DNA of 64,000 bases from Pelecanus crispus (Eukaryota > Chordata > Aves > Pelecaniformes > Pelecanidae). The stretch covers positions 1,550,001 to 1,614,000 of the forward strand of contig NC_134662.1 of NCBI RefSeq assembly GCF_030463565.1. The letters are read 5' to 3'. The position numbers and the translations under genes were made by a program. Under the pieces are notes generated by a model. It was given only the letters and a program-made list of their open reading frames with translations, did not search any database and was not told the origin of the DNA. Of this stretch, positions 21,977 through 34,400 are shown one piece after another. The stretch's first letter is position 1, and every line of letters starts with the position of its first letter.

Positions 21977-23500
21977 AAATTTTTAAAAATGTTGACGACG
22001 ACATTTCTTCATTACAAAGCAGCAGCGACGCGCAGTGCCACCCGCCCATCGGTGTCACAACCCGCGTCAGTCCTCAGCCTCAGGGGGGGCTGGAGGGGGG
22101 GGGGTCTCTCTCTCTCTCCGGCCAGCGGGACGCTTGGGTTTTAAGGCAAATTCTGGATTTTTTGGGGGTGTCGGGACCCCGCTCGGCGGTTGGCACAGCA
22201 GGGAACAGGCAAAGCGCTGGTGAGAGGGCACCTCCTGCGGGACTTTGCCTATTCCCTGCTGCGCCAGCCGGACCCCCGGAGATGAAGCCGATGGGGACGG
22301 AGGTGGGGAGGGGGCTGCAACCCCCCCGACACCAGCCCCGGGGGGGGGCACAGCTACATTCACATGGTTCCATTCCTGTCACGACAGCAGCTGGGCTCAG
22401 CCCTCCCGGCCCTGCGCCCCGCTGCAAACCAACTAAAAAAGGGGGGGGCGGGGGTCCCCTGAGGGGGGTGTGGGATGCTGTGGCCCCCCCGCACGGGCTC
22501 AGCCATGGGGGTCTCCATCCCGGGCGTCCCCGCGGGACCCCGACCGCACGCTCGTCCATCCCGCTGTGCCCGGACGCCTGGGCTCCCCCGAGCGCTATGG
22601 GGGGGCTCTGACCCGTGGGGGGGTCCCTGCCGCCTCCCGCCTCGCTGCCTTTGGTTGCTGTAAGCAGAAGAACAAACTAAAACCCCCCAAAAGGGAAGGA
22701 AAAAAAAAAAAAAAAAAAAGAGAGGCAAAGCAAAGGGGTGGCCGGACCCCCCCCACCGGCCCCCCTGGCCGGACCCCCCTTTGCCGGCGCAGCCGAGCGG
22801 CTATTGCATATTCCGGTGTGTTGGCGCAGAGGATGCATCAGTATTACCAACTGGAAGACGTTTCCGAGGGGGAAAATTGGTTAAAAAAATAACAAGAATA
22901 GAGAGAAAAGGGACTTTTCCGGCCGAGAAGAAGCCATGCAGGAGGCGAGGGGGGGGCGGCCGCCCCCGGCCCCCCCGGCCCCCCGGGAGCCCCGGGCATG
23001 CAGCGACTCCCTCGCACTGATATCGGGTCCGGTAATACTTAGTCTTCGAAGGCAAGGCACATCATGTGGTATAAAATTTCGTGCAAATTAGGAAAACATG
23101 GATTCTTTTTTTCTTGGGTTTTTTTTTTTTTACGGCTTTTTTTTTTTCCTTTTATACAGAATTTTTTTTTTTTTTTTCCTCTTTTTTTTTTTTTTTTCTC
23201 TTTTGCTGAAGGGGGAAGGTAGAGCCGGTTAATACAGTCTGCCATGCACAGCATCAGCCATCCGCGGCTGGGTTGAGCCAGGTCACCAGATCCTGTTAAA
23301 GCACCATGCAGTTTATTTGTCTTTTTTTTTGTCTTTTTCTTTTTTTTTTTTCATGTGTTTCTTTTCTCAGATCTTTAAAAAAAAAAACCAGGTTTCCCTC
23401 TCCGCCAAGCGCTTTTTTTGTTGGGTTTTTTTTTTTTCCTTTTTTTTTTTGTGGGTTTTCTCCTTTTCTTGTCCTTTTTGATTATTTTTTTGTCTCCCGG
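21590..23500. repeat. Homopolymer T/A tracts in NFIC 3' UTR
   Basis: Long T or A runs at 21605-21730, 21947-21985, 22698-22720, 23105-23210 and 23325-23500. They separate GC-rich blocks and produce Lys- or Phe-rich spurious frames. Confidence 0.6.
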
Positions 23501-25471
23501 GATTTCCTGTGTCAGCCCTTTGCCCGGTGCTGCGCCGCGGGTGGGCAGGATCCAGCCTTGCTGTGCCGTCCCGGGGGGGTGGGAAGCGGGGCGGAGCGGG
23601 GGTCCGGTGGGATGGGGGATGCGATGCCGGTGGTCCACGGGGCAGCTCTGGGTGCCAGGGGAGGGGGCCAGGCGGGTGGCAGCGGTGGCCTCGGTGACGT
23701 CCCCTGCGCCCGGACGTCCCACGGTGGCTTCTCTCCGTCGTCACCCGTGGGGTGTCCCCTGGGGCGCGGGCTCCCCGGGCTCCCTTTGGGGACACGCCTG
23801 GGACCAGCCTCCTCCGTGGCCGCCACCATCTCGCCGGAGACGCCGGGTGCCTTCATCATCTTCCTCCTCCTCGCCTCGGCCGCCGCGTGGGTCTCTCTGC
23901 TCTAAGGCACTGCCACGTGCCCGCGTCCCCTTCCCGGCCACGCCGCCGTCGCGTGGGACGGGGACGGCCGGGTGCTTCCTCCGGTGCTGCTCGCGGCCGG
24001 GGGCTCCTCCGGGGGTCCCGGGACCCCGCCCCACCGCAGTTCAGGCACTTGACGCGGGGCCGGGGGCTCCGTGGGGCTGGCTCTGCCCTCACCCTCGCTC
24101 GGGCTCCTTTTCTCCATCCTTTCGTATTTTAAAAAAAAAAAAAAAAACCCCAAAAAACCCCAAACCAGCCGTCCCGGCAAGCCAGTGCCGGGGGCTCCGT
24201 CTCCTTCTCCTCCTCCTCTTCCTCCTCCTCCTCCTCCTTTTTTGTGATTTTTTTTTTTTCTTTTCTTCTTTTTCTTTTTTTTGACGATTCCCTCTTAAAA
24301 GTGCATTTCCTACAAAATGTGCAACACGAGCGCACCCTCTCCTTGCCATCCACCTGGTACCTGTCCACAGGAATGCATAGCTCAGACACACGGACGCACG
24401 CCCCACCACGGCCCCACGGACCCCCCCGGCGCGGGGACGCGGAGGGGGACACAGAGGCACGCGTGGGGACGCGTGGGGCCGGTGCACGCCGGGGGGCGAG
24501 GAAGGCGATGCAGAGAGGTGACAACCGGTGCCCCGGCCCGCCGGCGGCAGCCCGGGTCCCGCCGGGGCTGTGGTGGAGTGGCCCCACGCCACGTCCCCGC
24601 AGGAATCGGGGTGCCACCGCCGCCGCGACCGTCTCCGGCTGAGCCCACGCACCCTCCGTGGCCCCAAGCCCCCTCCTCCTGGCACCCGCTCGTGCCAAGC
24701 CGAGCCAGCCACCGTGCAACCGCGCCACCGCGTCACCTTGTCACCGCGTCACCACGTCACCGCAGCACCGCGTCACCGCAGCACGGCGTCGCCCATCCTC
24801 GAGGCGCTTTCACGGGCACGGAGCATCGCATCGCCCCGACGGCAAGCGCGGCCGCATCTGTTGGGAACCGGCGGCAGGAGGCCTCCCCCCACCCCGCCGC
24901 GCCCCACCCCGGCCCTGGAGCCCCCCGAGAGTCTGCGTGGGGCCGGGGGGGTGGCGGGGGGGGTTGATCTTTTCTACTCACATAGAGGCAAGAACGAAAG
25001 AGTCAAGAGCCGTTTGCATATCTGACCCTCTGGCAAGCGGCCGGCAGGGCCCTGGCGCCGCAGCCCCGCGGCCGCTCTGGGAGGCATTGCTGGCACGAGT
25101 TGTGTCAGGTCTCGGCGTGGCGCCGGCCGACGGGGCAAATAATAGTGTTTTTTTTTTTCTTTTTTTTTCCTGTTTCTTTGTTTTCTGGAGCATCGCTGCT
25201 GTGGGGGGGAAGGTCCTCCTGGGATGGGTTGTTGTTTTGTTTGTTTGGTTTTTTTTTTTCCTTTTTAAAAAAGTTTGACCCTTTTCCTTCTTCTTGTCCC
25301 TCGCTCTTTCCTTCGGGTGTGGGTTTTGCTTGTCGTCGTCATCGTCGTCGTCGTGAGTCCACGCTCTCCGTCGTCACCGCAAGGCTGGGCCTGGTGCTCG
25401 GGGACGGGGATGTTCCTCTGGGGGTGCCTAAAGCAGAGGAGAAGGGAGGCGAAGGGGCGGCACGGCGGCGG

Positions 25472-25489
25472 TTATCCCAGGTACCAGGA
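25472..25489 (-). CDS. NFIC: NFIC exon 11, terminal coding part
   Basis: After CCGGCAG it encodes SWYLG and TAA (25474-25472), the conserved NFI C-terminus. The exon continues as the long 3' UTR. Confidence 0.93.
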   Translation of the reverse strand, partial: SWYLG

Positions 25490-28400
25490 CTGCCGGGAGA
25501 GAAGAGAGAGGCTGGCGTTAGTGCTCTGCGCCGCGGAGCCGCTCCGTCCCCTCGGCGTCCCCCCCCCCCCCCCGAGACAGCTGTCCCCACGCTGCCACCC
25601 TGCTTGGCTGGCCTTGCTGCCCCGCACGGGCTGGCGTCCCCACTCCTGCACCGAGTTTGTCAGTCCTCTGCGGCGGGGCCACCCGTGCCCCCCTTGGTGG
25701 CCGGCCCCTCTGCACCTCCATGGCGAAAGCGACGCTCCCCAGGGAACAGCCCCGCTTGGGCACGGAGAGGGGGGCGGCAGGGCTGGGGACCCCGCAGCGT
25801 GGCCCCCTGCCACCCTCCCATTGTCTCCCCCACCCCAGCCCCAAGTTCAAGTTCGTCCCTGATTACCTCATGTCTGGTTTCTGTTGGCAACGAGACAACT
25901 CGGGGCCGCCGCTTCCCTTAACCCTTCCTGGCCCCACCACACATGACCTGAGAGCAGCAGGTCTCAGCTACCCCAACCAGGAACGCGGGACACCGCTTCG
26001 TCTCCCCGTGCCTCAGTTTCCCCACGCAGAGCATCCTCGAGCCCTGGGGAGGCTCCTGGAGCGTGACCGGACACACATGCACGGGGGGCGTGCAGGGACC
26101 CCAGCACCCTGCTCCCCCGCGGCTCTCCTGGTGCTGCCCCACGTCTCCTCTTCGGGGACCCAAAGGCCTCGGGGTGCCCACCCCACGGCGCCCTGCCCGC
26201 CTCTGGGATTGGGAAACCGAGGCAGGGTGGGGGGCTGTGGTCAGAGTCCGGCCCCCATTGTTTGCCCCTTGCTACGGCACAGCACCCTTGGGCGTCCCAG
26301 CTCACTGTCCCCAAGCGTTTGCACCCTGGCGCAGCACAGCACCCTGGGGTGCCCTACGGCACAGCTCGTGGTCCCTGAGTGCCTGCACCCTGGCACAGCA
26401 CAGCACCTCCGGGTGCCCCACGGCACGGCTCGACACCCGCGTCCTCGCCCCCAGCAGGTGCAGCACCCCGGGGTGCCCCCGGGACGGCGCCATCCACACA
26501 CCCGTCCCGCTGCCCTGGCACTGGCCTCGCGCGCCGGGCAGGGCTGCCGCCTCCCGAAGCCGCCCCTGCTGGGACTGCTGAGGCCGGCCAGCTCGTATCA
26601 CAAGTGAGGCAAGGTGCTGGCACCCCTGCCCTGGCCCCGCGGCACTGCCCACGGTGCTGGCGCCAGCTCACGAACTACCGGTTAAAAAATACCCAGGACT
26701 AATGAAAAGCCCCCGGAAAGGCGCACGCCACATCCCGCTGCAGCTGGAGCGGCCGGCGGGCGCAGTCGGCAAGAGCAGGGTGCCCGTGCCCACCTGGAGA
26801 GGGGGCACACGGACTCGGTGCCCCTCATTTGGGGATGCTTTGGGCTCCTGGGCAGCCCGGCTGTGTCGTGGTGCCAAGTGGGGCACAGCCGGAGCCTGGC
26901 GAGAGGAGGGCAAGGTGCCAGGCGTGGGCACGGCAGCGACCTCCCTCTGCCCTGGGGGACCCTTCGCGGCACCAAGCCACCAGCAGCGCCCGAGGCCCCG
27001 GCACCGGGTGGCGATGCCCACGGTGGGGATGCCGTGGCGGCAATGCCTGCAGCAGCGATGCCAAGGCAGCAATGCCCGCAGCGGCAATACCCACAGTGGC
27101 AAGGCCAGGGCAGCGATGCCACGGTGCCGATGCCTGCGGTGGCTATGCCCGTGGCAGTGATGCCCATGGCAGCGGTGCCGCAGCGGCAATGCCCATTGCG
27201 GCAATACCACGGCAGCAATGCCATGGTGGGGACGCCCACGTCAGCAACGCCACGGCAGCGACACCCACGACGGCGATGCCTGCGACGGCCATGCCCACGG
27301 CAGCGATGCCCACGGCGATGCCACGGCGGCGGTGCCCGGGGCGAGGGCAGGAGGGTCCCCCCAGCAGCATCCCCGCTCTCACCTGTGCCTGATAGATACT
27401 CCCAGGATCCCTTGGTCCTAATCCCACGAAGGAACGGTTCGCAGGGGGCGTGCCTGGTGCAGAGTAGGCTGGGGAACAAACGAGAGCTCGTTAACGGGGC
27501 TGCCGGTGGCACCGCCATCGTCCCCCCCGGGGCCAAGCCCGGCCCGCTCCCTGGTGCTGCCGGGATGGGTGTCCCGGGCACCCGGAGCTGGCGGCCGGGT
27601 GACGTCCTTGGCTGCGCCCCGGCAGCAAGGCGAGCGGAGGCCGGGGATGCTGCGCCCGGGGCCGTGCCACCCGTGCCTGTGCCGTGCTGGAGGGGCGGCT
27701 CTGGGGCGACGGCAGGCTGGGGGGCGAGACGCCCCCGGGGTGCGGGCGCAGACGGGTGCTCCCCTGCCGTGCCGGCGCTGCGGCCTCCCGAGCAGAGCTG
27801 CTGGGGGGCAAGCGCGACGGGAGCCACCAGCTCCGCTCGGCCACGTCCCCCCCAGCTTTCACCTCCACCCCCAGCTGGGGGTCCAGCAGTGGGACCCCCG
27901 GCCCCGCTGAGCTCCTGGGCTCAGCCCCGTCGGAGGCAGGGTGCTGCCGGGGGGGCACGGGGGGCTCAGAGCCAGCTGGCCTCTGCGCCCCTTGCCCTCG
28001 GGGACAACCAGTGTCCCCACGCGCATCCTTCCCCGAGCCCCGGGGGGGACTGGCACTGCCCGGTCCCTCCCCATGGCCGTGGCCCCGTCACTGGCCGGGC
28101 CACGCCATCCCGAGCTCTTCCCTCCAGATCGGCCAGGCTTTGATTCCTTCATGCCACATGACCTTGACACCCGCCGGCTGGCTTGCGGTACCCAGCAGCG
28201 GCCAGTCCCCCGGGGACGGTGCCCCCGGGCAGGGCTCAACCCTGAGGGGACGCGGCAGCCTCGCGGGGTACCGGGAGGTGTCCCACGCAGCGGGACAGGG
28301 ACAGGAGCAACCCCCTCGCAGAGCGCGGCGATGGCACAGCGTCCCACCGCTGCGGCACGCGCCCCGATGCTAGCCAGGGGTGACACCAGCGTCTCCCCTC

Positions 28401-31400
28401 TGCGGCCCTGGGCCCAGTGCCCCAAAATCCTCCTGGCCGAGGCGCTAAAGCCCCCTGAGGTGGAGCAGAGGGGGATGAGCATGTCAACCACCGCTGCTAC
28501 CGACGGCCCCCCAGGCGCCTCCCGCCAAGGGCTCCGGGCGGCTTGTACGCAGTCCTTGCACCCACGTTGCTTCACAGCCCCTGATCAGATCGGGGTCCCC
28601 AGCGCTGGGGACCCCCATGGCAGTGAGAGGACGGCAGCCCCGTGCAGCGCAGCCAGGCATGCTGCCCCCAGCCCCAGCGCCACCAGCCATGCTGGCTGGT
28701 CCCCGCGTCACCGGCAGCACCGCCGCCGCCAGCTCGTGGGGAAACTGAGGCACGGAGAGACGACAGTCTGCTCCGCAAGCCCTGCCCGTGCCAGGGGGGT
28801 TTGGGCAGGACACTGGCTTGGGGGAGCCCCATCGTGGCTCCGCTCCCGCTCCCCCGGCCATCTCAGAGGGACACGGGGCTCGGGCCGGTCCCTGGGACCG
28901 GCACGGGACCCCCCGGCTTGGGGGACGCAACAGCCGCCTGCCCAAACCCTGCCCGCTCCGACCTGCCTGAGACCCAGCAAACTCATTGCGTGCCGGCTGC
29001 CGCCCTCTCCCCGGCTGCGGGGAGGCCACCTCCACCAACATCCCCCCAGCAGCACCGAGACGGGGGGGACCTTGGGGGGGCTGCGAGAGGAGGGGGCCGG
29101 CCGGGCCGGGGAGAGGGGTGGGCGCCGCGGGGTGCTTACTGGGTGATGTCGGTGAGGTCGTCCCTCCCTCGGTAGTTGTCGTGGTGGATTTGGTGTCAGG
29201 AGAGACGGCCAAGCGGGGCATGCCGGGGGGAGGTGGCGGCGCCAGCATCTGCGTGGGCAGGTAGTGGCTGGGCACTTTCACTTGACCACTTCCATTTAAC
29301 TGGGGACACAACACAGACAGAAAAACAAACAGCACAAGCCATTAGGAAGCACGCGCAGCACCGGCAAAGCTGGCCCGGTGAGCCCCCGGTGCCGCCCGGC
29401 ATGGGTGCGGAGCATCCCTCACCGCTGACACGAGTTTGTTGGGTCTCAGAGCAGCCCTGAACGGTCGGCGCTGGCAAGAGCGAAATCACGGCGGTGCAGG
29501 GGGTTCGGGGTGGGCTGGGGGGGGGGGGCCGTGCCCCATGGCGGCGCATGCCAGAGCCGGGGCGCCGTGCCCCCCTCTCTGCGGCGGCGGGAGGCCTTTG
29601 AAGCTGCTTATCTGCGGGGAGGGGGCACCCCGCAGCGCTGGCTCGGCACCAGCCTTCAAAGGCTCCTGCACCAGCTCCCCACGCCCGACCCGGCGGGGGG
29701 CTGCTCCAAATCTGGCCTCCACCAGCCCGGCACTGAGCCGCTGCACCGGGGAAGAGGGGCTGTACCCCTCACCCTGGCATCAGGCCTTGCCGGCAGCAGG
29801 CGGGTGCTGAGCAGGTCTCAGAAGGGGCTCCCCTGAGACCCTCTGCATCTGGGGGGCAGAGTGGGGGTGCAGGGCACAGGAGCAGCAACGTGGCCACCCC
29901 CGGCCCCTGGCTTTGGGCACGAAGGGAGCCTGGCTGGGTGGGTGCATGGGGTGCTGGGTGCACCGGGTGATGGCTGTGCAGGGTGTTGCGTGCACTGGGT
30001 GCACTGTGTGCTGTGTGTGCAGGGTGCTGGGAGCACGGGTTGCGAGGTGGGGGTGCATGGGGTGCGGGGTGCATGGGGTGTTGGGTGCACGGGGTGCTGG
30101 GTGTGCAGGGTGCTGCGTGTGCAGGGTGCTGGGCACATGGAGCAATGGGTGCACTGTGTGCCGTGTGTGCAGGGTGCTGGGTGCACAGGGTGTTGGGTGC
30201 GTAGGGTGCGCAGGGTGCTGGGTGCGTGGGGTGCTGGGGCGAGGAAAGGCACGCAGCAGCATGATGTGGCCCTGCTACCCGCGCGGGGACGCTGGGGGAC
30301 ACGGCGCAGTGACGGGTCACCAGCCGGCCGCGTGGGCGGACGGGGCACGCAGAGCCCATCGCTCTCCCAGGCACGCTGGCTCTTCGGCGGCGGTCACAGA
30401 TCCCCTGCCGGACACCCCGCTCCCACCAGACACCCCCAGCCCTGGCCGACGGCTCAGCCCCAGCACCCATCGCCCCGTCTCCCCTACACGGCGGCACCCC
30501 GTGCTGAGCCAGGGGACGGCACCTCCATCGCCAGAGAAATGAGGTGCCAACACCGACCAGGCGCAGCGGCGCTCCCGAACCGACGCAAGGCACCAGCCGG
30601 AGCCGCTCAGCCCCAGCTGCAGCGGTAGGAAGGCCCCACAGGGCTGGGCGCCGGTGCCCGGGTGCCACCGGAGCACCCCGACCCCCCGCATGCGGCGGCA
30701 GTGGTGGCGGTGACGGCGGTGGCGGCAGACGATCCAGGGGACGCTCCTCCGGCAGCCCGGCCGGCAGCAGTCCCCGGCGCCACACGGTGAGGTCGGTGAT
30801 GGGATGCAGGGATGGGGCCGGATCCTTACCGGTCCGGGCTGCTGGTTGGACGGGTCACAGGCCAGCGAGACAAGATCTTTCAGCGGGTCCTGCGGGTTGA
30901 GATGAGGCGGATACCGAATGGCCGTGTGGGGGAAGTAGGTGGAGGCCGTCTGGGGGAGGATGGAGGTGGTGGGGAAATGCAGCGCAGACGACGGGTGCGG
31001 GCTTCGAGCGATACCTGCGGGCGAGAGCAGAAGGGGGGGACCCACCGGCGTCACTGCGAGCTAGCCGCTGCCCTGGCCCCCTGCCCGCTCGCCCGCTCGT
31101 TCCGTGCCTCGGTTTCCCTGCCAGGACACTCACCGCTGTGCACCGCGATGACGGGACGGTGGTGCTGCGTGAAGCTGCTCAGCCGGGGCGAGGAGTCCTG
31201 GGGCGACGGGCTGTTGAAGGGGGACTTGTCCATCTCCGTCTTCTTCACGGTGGGGGAGATGCCTGGGGAAAGCGGCGCGCACCGTCACACCCCTGCACCC
31301 ACCACGGGACCCCAAAGGCCCGGCGCTGCTGCCAGCCCGGCACAGGGTTGGGGTGCTCGTTCCTGGGGCGACGGGGGGACAGGCTGGGCACGGGAAGGGT

Positions 31401-34400
31401 GCGTGGGCGTGAGTGTGCGCGCGTGCGTGCACACGTCTGTGCGTCTGCAGGAGGATGTGCACGCGTGCGGGCATCTCTAGGGGTGTACCACAGGTGTGCA
31501 CACGCACAGACGTGCGTGCACCAGCATATGTGTGCACATGAGCGTGCACGCACCTGCGCACGTGCATGGACGTGCATGTGTCCACGTGCATGTGTGTGTA
31601 CCAGCACAACTGTGTGCGCCTGTGTGAGCGTGTGTACATGCACACGTGTGTGCAAGCGTGTGTTCACGCACGGGCATCGGCCAGAGCGTGCGCGTGTGCC
31701 TGCGCACAACTGTGCACGCGAGCACGCGCGTGTGTGCGCGTGCCCACCCCGGGTGCAGAAGTGGCCGCCCCCGCGGCTGCCCCTGTGACCCTGCAGCCCC
31801 CACCGGGCACCCACCTCCCCGGCACCCCGGGGCTGGGGGCCGCATCCTGCCAGCACAGGGAGCTCCCGGGGAGGCAGAAGGGGGCCGGGCCGGGGCGGTG
31901 ACCCCGCAGGGACCGTCAGCCCCGGCCCCCAGGACCCCCACGCAGCGCTGGACGCCCAGCTCCCCGAGGGCCACCCCAGGGCGCAGGGCCAAGCGGGAGG
32001 GGGTGGTGGGCACGTTAATCCCCTGCCACCATGGCTTTAGCTCTGGCCATTGGGCCCGGTAATGGGTTTAGCCCCTTCTCAGCGCGGGTTAGGAGGATTT
32101 CACAGAACATCCCGTACGGGATTGCCATAACCCCCCCGCCGCCACGGCTGAGCCCCCCCCCGGGTCCCCCTCGCCCCCTCCGCGGATCAGGGCACCAGCA
32201 GGGGACAGGGATGCCCCTGCACCGCTCCCTCCGGCCACGCACGCCCGCGTGCAACACTTCAGGGAGGGGGTTACGTCTCCCCGGGACCCTCCTGCCTCCC
32301 ACCCGCCCCCCGCGGCACCAGCCCCATGGGGCTGGCGGTGGGGCAGGATGGGGCACGGCCTCCGGCACATATGGGGCAGCGTCCTGGGCCAGGACTTGCT
32401 TTCCCCAAGCCTCCTTCCAACAGGATCGGTGCCTCCAGCCCCCCAGCCGGGCACCCCAGGCCGTGGCAGGGCTGGGGGGCCGGGCCGGATCCTGCCCTGC
32501 CATTGGGGGCGCGGGGAGGCAGGATAAGAGCCAAGCGAAGGCACCCCGGGGCGTGGGAGCTGCCATGCCAGCCCCGCAGCATCGCTTTAATTAGCCCAGC
32601 CCCCCCCTTTTCTTAATGAACAGCTAATTGGGGCTGTCTAGACAGGAAAGGGAAAAAAACCGCCAAGCAAGAAAGCAAGCTGTCCGTAGCGCCAGTGGCC
32701 GCCGTGGGGCTGGGAGAGGCTGGCGTGGGGCTGGGGCACTGGGCTGGCCCTATAGAGAGCACCTGTAGAGAGAGCCCGTGCCTAAACGGGTCCTGTAGCA
32801 ACAGGGTGGCACCTATGGAGAGCCTGTGCCTACATCGGGGGGGCCTCCAGCAGCACCACGGCACCTATAGAGAGCCTGTGTTTAAAGGGGGCTGCTATAG
32901 CAACACCACGGCAACCACAGAGAGCCTGTGCCCAAGCAGGGGGGTCCTATAGCAACACCGTGGCACCTATAGAGAGCCGGTGCCTTGATCAGGCTCCATA
33001 GCAACACCACAGCCCTGCAGAGAAGCAAGTGCCTTGCCGGGGGGCCCTATAGCAACCCCAACAGCACCTATAGCCAGCTTGTGCTTTGGCCTGAGGGCCC
33101 TATAGCAACCCCACGGCACCTGTAGCCAGCTCGTGCTTTGGCCTGAGGGCCCTATAGCAACCCCACGGCACCTATAGCCAGCTCGTGCTTTGGCCTGAGG
33201 GCCCTATAGCAACCCCACGGCACCTATAGCCAGCTCGTGCTTTGGCCTGAGGGCCCTATAGCAACCCCACGGCACCTATAGCCAGCTCGTGCTTTGGCCT
33301 GAGGGCCCTATAGCAACCCCACGGCACGCACGGAGTGCCTGGGCTTTCACGGGGAGCTCCAACAGCGGTGCCTGTGGAGAACCGGTGCGCTGGCCGGGGG
33401 CCCTATAGCAGCAGGAAGGCACCCATAGGGAGGCCCCTATAGGGAGGCACCTACCCCCTTCCATGTCTTCTGTCCAGTTGCGGCTGCTGCTGGTGGGGGA
33501 GTTGGAGGAGGTGTAGTACTCGCCCCCCCGGGCTGGTGTCGATGTCGTCCTCCATGGACCCCGACTTGTGCCGTTTGCTCCTGGGGGGCAGGGAACGGAT
33601 CAGTGCCAGCCCGGGGCAGGATCCGGCCTGCCCCCCGCCTGCCCCACGGCGAGATGGCCAGCAGCCCGTGGCCATGCTCGGGCTGGCCCCGGCATCGCCC
33701 CAGCATCGCCCCGGCATCGCCCCAGCATCGCCCCAGCAGCACCTACCCGCTGGAGGAGGTGCTGGGCAGCGTCCTCCTCATGCCGGTGCTGGAGGGGTTC
33801 AGGTCGTAGGCCAGGTGGCCCTGCAGCTCCCCCAGGGAGAAGTTTGGCCCCGTGCCCGTCACCACCGGTGCTGCGGGGAGAGAGGGGGATCAGGGGGGGC
33901 CTGGCGTTGCCCCCCGCCCGGCCGGGAGGGGAGCCCCAGCCCGCAGCTGGGACGGGGGAGCTGTCGGGGCACTGCTGTGCCCGGGCAGCCGGGGGAGCGG
34001 TGGCACCATGGTGGCACTCACTTCGGGACACCTGGATGAGCTCGGTGACGCTGAACACCCCCGAGGTGACGAAGCTTTCCTGGAAGTCTGTCGAATCTGT
34101 GCGCAAGAGAGGAGGGATTGCTGCCGGGGGTGGGCAGGACCACCCCTCCTGCCCCGCACTGTCTTGTGGCAATGCTCGAGGGCACCCCAACGTCCTCAAA
34201 TCCCCCGCCACACCCCCCCAGCCGGCTTTGCTCCACTTCCCTCCCCCAGCGAGGGACCACCCTGACTGCTCCCCTCTGCCAAGGACACCCCAGGGCTGCT
34301 CTGTGCCTCAGTTTCCCTGCGGCTGAGAGCACCGGCAGGGCTGGGGGCTGCACCTCCACCATGGGACCCCCATGGCAGCTGCTGTCCCCAAGGACCACAG

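Larger units (their letters stand above)
19230..25471 (-). other. NFIC: NFIC 3' UTR (about 6.2 kb)
   Basis: On the minus strand this runs from the NFIC stop (TAA 25474-25472) to the last poly(A) hexamer at 19254-19249. It has no coding signal and is rich in homopolymer A/T runs separated by G/C-rich blocks. Stretches with ordinary complexity that may be conserved lie at 21756-21830, 22800-22870 and 24960-25040. NFI genes usually have multi-kilobase 3' UTRs, so the length is expected. Confidence 0.7.

Noticed and set aside
33075-33310. Regular direct repeats resembling a CRISPR array
   Set aside because: Units abut with no unique spacers and the locus is a vertebrate intron; it is a minisatellite.
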